Below are positions 61,398-64,000 of a stretch of DNA of 64,000 bases, piece after piece (position 1 is the first letter of the stretch; each line of letters begins with the position of its first letter). The stretch covers positions 124,001 through 188,000 of the forward strand of contig CANFVK010000004.1 of assembly GCA_947450475.1 (NCBI GenBank). The letters run 5' to 3'. The position numbers were made by a program, and so were the translations under genes. This stretch comes from Bacteriovoracaceae bacterium (lineage in GTDB: Bacteria; Bdellovibrionota; Bacteriovoracia; Bacteriovoracales; Bacteriovoracaceae). The notes under the pieces were generated by a model. The model saw nothing but the letters and a program-made list of their open reading frames with translations, ran no database searches and was not told the origin of the DNA.

Positions 61398-62437
61398 TGA
61401 AACTTTTAATTTTCGCCCATAAAGGTGAAGCTCAAGCTTTTATCCATTTCTACAAACTTCAACCAGTTGATTATTTCGTTAGTGGCTTATTTCGAAATGA
61501 TCAAATGTATTTGCTTATTTCTGGAGAAGGATCTCAATCAAGCTCTGAAAAAACGATAAGCGTTTTGGCAAGTTTCAACCAAGAAATTTTTGAAATTTAC
61601 AATATAGGCATAGCTGGAAGTTTAAATTCAAATTTCAAGAAAATGGATTTAATCTGGATCAGGACTGCTTATGCCCATCACGCAGAAAAACTAGAGTTCA
61701 AATCATTCACTTCAAATTCTAGTTCACCCAAAGTCGACTGCATAAGTGCATTTGCAAGAATTATTTCAATTGAAGAGCGTCTCAAACTGTCTTGTTTTGC
61801 TGATATTGTTGATCGAGAACTCTGGAGTATCGCTAGTGCGGCTAACTTATATAAAAAGCCTTTTCATTCTATTAAAATAATTTCAGATGATCTTTCCCAA
61901 ATCAATAACAAGTATGAAATTTGCCAGCTAATCAAAGACGAGGCTCCACTTTTTTCAGAACTTCTTCTGGCCGAATTCAAATCTAGCCTAAACCTTCAAG
62001 ATAAAAAAATGAAAGTCATTGAAAATTCATTTTTAAGCAATGAAGCTTATTATTTCACCACTACCCAAAAAAGAAAATTTATTCAATTAACTAACGCTCT
62101 AAACTTAAAAAATATTAACATAGAATCCTTAAACTTTAATGACCTTATTGATTTAGATTGTTTGCCAAAAGAGCGAAGTCGGCTTTTGCTTTTGGAACTA
62201 AATGATATTGTAAATCCTTTTTCTAAAAAAATTAGACAATCTATAGGGAAGGCAATCGCACCTTTGGAACAGGCTGGAATTAATGCGACTGTAGATCCTA
62301 ACCTTGAACAAAATTATTTGCATCTAACCATGAAGATACAAAGTGAACGAGACATTGATAAAATACAAGCGGCTCTAGAGTTATTTTCTTTTACTCAGTT
62401 TAATAAAATCTTCAAAGGTGATCTTGGCGATGTTTGA
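61397..62437 (+). CDS. MTAN-like nucleosidase with extra C-terminal domain
   Basis: A 346-residue protein. Residues 1-200 resemble the 5'-methylthioadenosine/S-adenosylhomocysteine nucleosidase fold: Glu11 in FAHKGEAQAF, IYNIGIAGSLN (68-78), Glu141 in VDRELWSIASAANL and Asp164 in IISDDL; these match the E. coli MTAN catalytic residues Glu12, Glu174 and Asp197. Residues 200-346 form a separate domain I do not recognise. It is co-transcribed with a radical SAM gene; MTAN enzymes also split 5'-deoxyadenosine, the by-product of radical SAM catalysis, so product clearance is an attractive inference. Its end overlaps the next gene by eight bases. Confidence 0.75.
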   Translation: MKLLIFAHKGEAQAFIHFYKLQPVDYFVSGLFRNDQMYLLISGEGSQSSSEKTISVLASFNQEIFEIYNIGIAGSLNSNFKKMDLIWIRTAYAHHAEKLEFKSFTSNSSSPKVDCISAFARIISIEERLKLSCFADIVDRELWSIASAANLYKKPFHSIKIISDDLSQINNKYEICQLIKDEAPLFSELLLAEFKSSLNLQDKKMKVIENSFLSNEAYYFTTTQKRKFIQLTNALNLKNINIESLNFNDLIDLDCLPKERSRLLLLELNDIVNPFSKKIRQSIGKAIAPLEQAGINATVDPNLEQNYLHLTMKIQSERDIDKIQAALELFSFTQFNKIFKGDLGDV

Positions 62438-63455
62438 ATCAATCTACATTGAAACTCATTTATCAAGTCACCCTAAAGTTTTAGAAATTCTTCAAAAGTA
62501 TCCACATTCAATCATTCATAAAATTGCCAAAATCGAAGATGTCTTTCAAAGAGTAAAAAAGCCTTACCTGCAGAAGAGAACAAATCTCAATTTATTTTTA
62601 GGTGAAAAGAAAGGACAACTTGTAAAGCCAGCTCCTCCAGCTTATGGACTATCGGGAGAACCCCATTTTTATTTTGTTCATGCCTACAACTGCATTTACG
62701 AATGCAATTATTGTTATCTCCAAGGTTATTTTCACTCGCCCGATATCGTTTTGTATTTAAACCATGATCAAATTGCAGAAGAAATAAAAAATGTCGTTGC
62801 TGAAAATAGAATTAAGTGTCCCGGTACAAAAATTTGGTTTCATGCTGGAGAATACAGTGACTCACTTGCCCTGACTTCATTAACTGGAGAACTCTCTTAT
62901 TATTTTAAGTTATTTAAAGATTTGCCAGATTGCTTTTTGGAGTTAAGAACCAAATCAATCAATATCCGAGACTTACTAAAAGAAAAGCCTTTACTAAATA
63001 TCATCACGAGCTTCTCTCTTTCTCCTGAGAAAAACTGCAAAGAAAATGATTTAAAAACTCCTTCTTTAAAAAAAAGGCTAATTGCAATTGAGGAACTTCA
63101 TCTTAATGGTTTTCCGATAGGAATACATTTTGATCCAATAATTTACGACAACGATCTTGTTTATTCATACGAACAGTTAATTGATCAACTTGTCCTCTCA
63201 ATACCCGCAGAATCAATTAGATATATTTCTCTTGGGGTTGTTCGATTTACAAGTGAGGTATATCAACAGGTGAAAAAAAATTATCCAGATTCTCAATTGC
63301 TAGCGCAAGAGTTTGTAAAAAGTTTTGACAACAAAATTCGTTACTCAAAGCCGATGCGACTATGGATTCTTTCTAAAATTAAACAATTATTAATAGATCG
63401 AAATATGGATCCATTAAAGATATATCTCTGCATGGAAGATGAGGATCATGATTAA
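62430..63455 (+). CDS. Spore-photoproduct-lyase-like radical SAM protein
   Basis: A 341-residue radical SAM protein of the SPL-like family of non-spore-formers. The cluster motif is Cys88, Cys92, Cys95 in HAYNCIYECNYCYLQGYF, matching the spacing and surroundings of SplB. In B. subtilis SPL the H-donor Cys141 lies in AACTSD; the aligned stretch here is HAGEYSD, with Glu141 in its place, so the usual DNA photoproduct repair chemistry is unlikely as such. The start is placed at the ATG at 62430; a GTG at 62418 is also in frame. It overlaps the MTAN-like and the dioxygenase genes by eight bases each. Confidence 0.85.
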   Translation: MFESIYIETHLSSHPKVLEILQKYPHSIIHKIAKIEDVFQRVKKPYLQKRTNLNLFLGEKKGQLVKPAPPAYGLSGEPHFYFVHAYNCIYECNYCYLQGYFHSPDIVLYLNHDQIAEEIKNVVAENRIKCPGTKIWFHAGEYSDSLALTSLTGELSYYFKLFKDLPDCFLELRTKSINIRDLLKEKPLLNIITSFSLSPEKNCKENDLKTPSLKKRLIAIEELHLNGFPIGIHFDPIIYDNDLVYSYEQLIDQLVLSIPAESIRYISLGVVRFTSEVYQQVKKNYPDSQLLAQEFVKSFDNKIRYSKPMRLWILSKIKQLLIDRNMDPLKIYLCMEDEDHD

Positions 63456-63921
63456 AAACATTAACCTTAATCATCAAGGACATGACTTGCTGGATTTTTA
63501 CTTGGATGAAAAATTTAAAGAATTGGTTCTTAGTAAGAATTGGGCAAAGCTTGATCAACTTATTTTTGATTTAACAGCATCTGGATCCCCACTTCATCAA
63601 CTCCTCAGGCATCAACTCGACTTTTCTTCGATTGAACACATCATTGCAATTAGATCTGCTCCTGGTGATGAAGATGGTATTTGGCACGATGATGGCTCAA
63701 GATTATTAGGTTTTTCACTTTCACTAAACCTAGATCCCGAAAAGATTATCGGAGGCCATTTGCTCTTTAAATTGAAAGAAAGTAACGTTGAACCAGTCAT
63801 TTATCCTCCACAACCTTGGGGAAAACTTATTATTTTTCTTTCTGGTCTTTCTGGATATGAGCATAAGGTAACAGCAGTCACTGAAGGCCATCGCATTGTG
63901 ATCGCCGGTTGGTGTTCATGA
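63448..63921 (+). CDS. Small 2-oxoglutarate/Fe(II)-dependent dioxygenase
   Basis: A 157-residue protein with the double-stranded beta-helix signature of 2OG-Fe(II) oxygenases: HxD at His80 and Asp82 in GIWHDDGSRLLGF, distal His139 in YEHKV and Arg149 in GHRIVIAGW, which binds 2-oxoglutarate. Length and layout suggest the prolyl-4-hydroxylase-like group. Substrate unknown. The ATG at 63448 has GAGG upstream and overlaps the SPL-like stop codon region. Last gene of the visible operon; only 79 bases follow in the window, without an ORF. Confidence 0.85.
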   Translation: MIKNINLNHQGHDLLDFYLDEKFKELVLSKNWAKLDQLIFDLTASGSPLHQLLRHQLDFSSIEHIIAIRSAPGDEDGIWHDDGSRLLGFSLSLNLDPEKIIGGHLLFKLKESNVEPVIYPPQPWGKLIIFLSGLSGYEHKVTAVTEGHRIVIAGWCS

Positions 63922-64000
63922 TATTGGTACTTTTGTCGTCAGTGCGTTATTTTTTGTAAATCGCCGTTTTGCCGCTTGTCTTATGGAAAATAATGGGTTA

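Noticed and set aside
62430..63455. Spore photoproduct lyase as evidence for a spore former
   Set aside because: The protein belongs to an SPL-like group seen in non-spore-formers, appears to lack the H-donor Cys, and no sporulation gene is present in the window.

Overview
The window is AT-rich and densely coded on both strands, with short intergenic gaps. I see no prophage, insertion sequence, CRISPR array or rRNA. Gene content points to a Gram-negative predatory or saprophytic bacterium of the Bdellovibrionota, most likely a Bacteriovorax-like lineage. The reasons are lipoproteins and a TolC/MacAB exporter (so an outer membrane), a large set of exported hydrolases, many single-domain response regulators, and a zinc-ribbon/histone-fold protein of a kind reported from Bdellovibrio relatives. 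The assignment is inference; no 16S is present.

Layout. 1-5.5 kb: 3' end of a large surface-type protein, a GT2 glycosyltransferase, an exported L,D-transpeptidase-like protein, a small lipoprotein, and a DUF1295/DUF2062 membrane pair. 5.6-10.2 kb: an exported papain-like protease, a thiol peroxidase without the usual resolving cysteine, a receiver protein, a thioredoxin, an exported dienelactone-hydrolase-like enzyme and an exported CYTH-like protein. 10.2-15.6 kb: the complete 2-oxoglutarate dehydrogenase complex (odhA-odhB-lpd). 15.7-24.9 kb: YchJ-like protein, methyltransferase, exported metzincin-like protease, an exonuclease-DinG helicase fusion, a BolA/monothiol-glutaredoxin pair, a receiver protein and a surface protein with a CFI-box-like C-terminus. 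25-31 kb: class IV aminotransferase, rpsD, a NadD-like enzyme overlapping the zinc-ribbon/histone-fold gene, DedA and a CoA-transferase. 31-38.5 kb: small exported proteins, a His-rich CDF metal exporter, UspA, a double pseudo-receiver protein, an exported NUC1 nuclease and a CBS-pair protein preceded by an unlisted 54-codon ORF. 38.5-44.3 kb: four exported hydrolases on one strand (C1-like protease, serine hydrolase, subtilase, NlpC/P60-like protein). 44.5-49.5 kb: a two-gene exported system with an EPxx repeat and a glycine-zipper protein, a soluble histidine kinase, an exported GATase1-like protein and an Ala/Lys/Glu-rich protein. 49.5-52.4 kb: a multi-pass glycan-type membrane protein next to a decayed radical SAM gene joined to another gene remnant. 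52.4-57.1 kb: DUF454, lipocalin, tRNA-Ala(GGC), an IMP/GMP-type 5'-nucleotidase, a histone-deacetylase-family enzyme and an aldo/keto reductase. 57.2-63.9 kb: seven overlapping plus-strand genes.

The most notable items are these. (1) The seven-gene operon TolC / MacA / MacB ATPase / MacB permease / MTAN-like nucleosidase / spore-photoproduct-lyase-like radical SAM enzyme / 2OG-Fe(II) dioxygenase; its radical SAM protein keeps the Cx3Cx2C cluster motif but appears to have Glu where SPL has its H-donor Cys. (2) The zinc-ribbon/histone-fold fusion. (3) A recurring promoter geometry in which a -10 hexamer ends seven to eight bases before an ATG that lacks a Shine-Dalgarno, suggesting leaderless mRNAs. 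(4) The thiol peroxidase lacking its resolving cysteine. (5) The double pseudo-receiver with Asn at both phospho-acceptor positions. Start codons were moved inward from the longest ORF wherever a Shine-Dalgarno, lipobox or signal peptide decided it.
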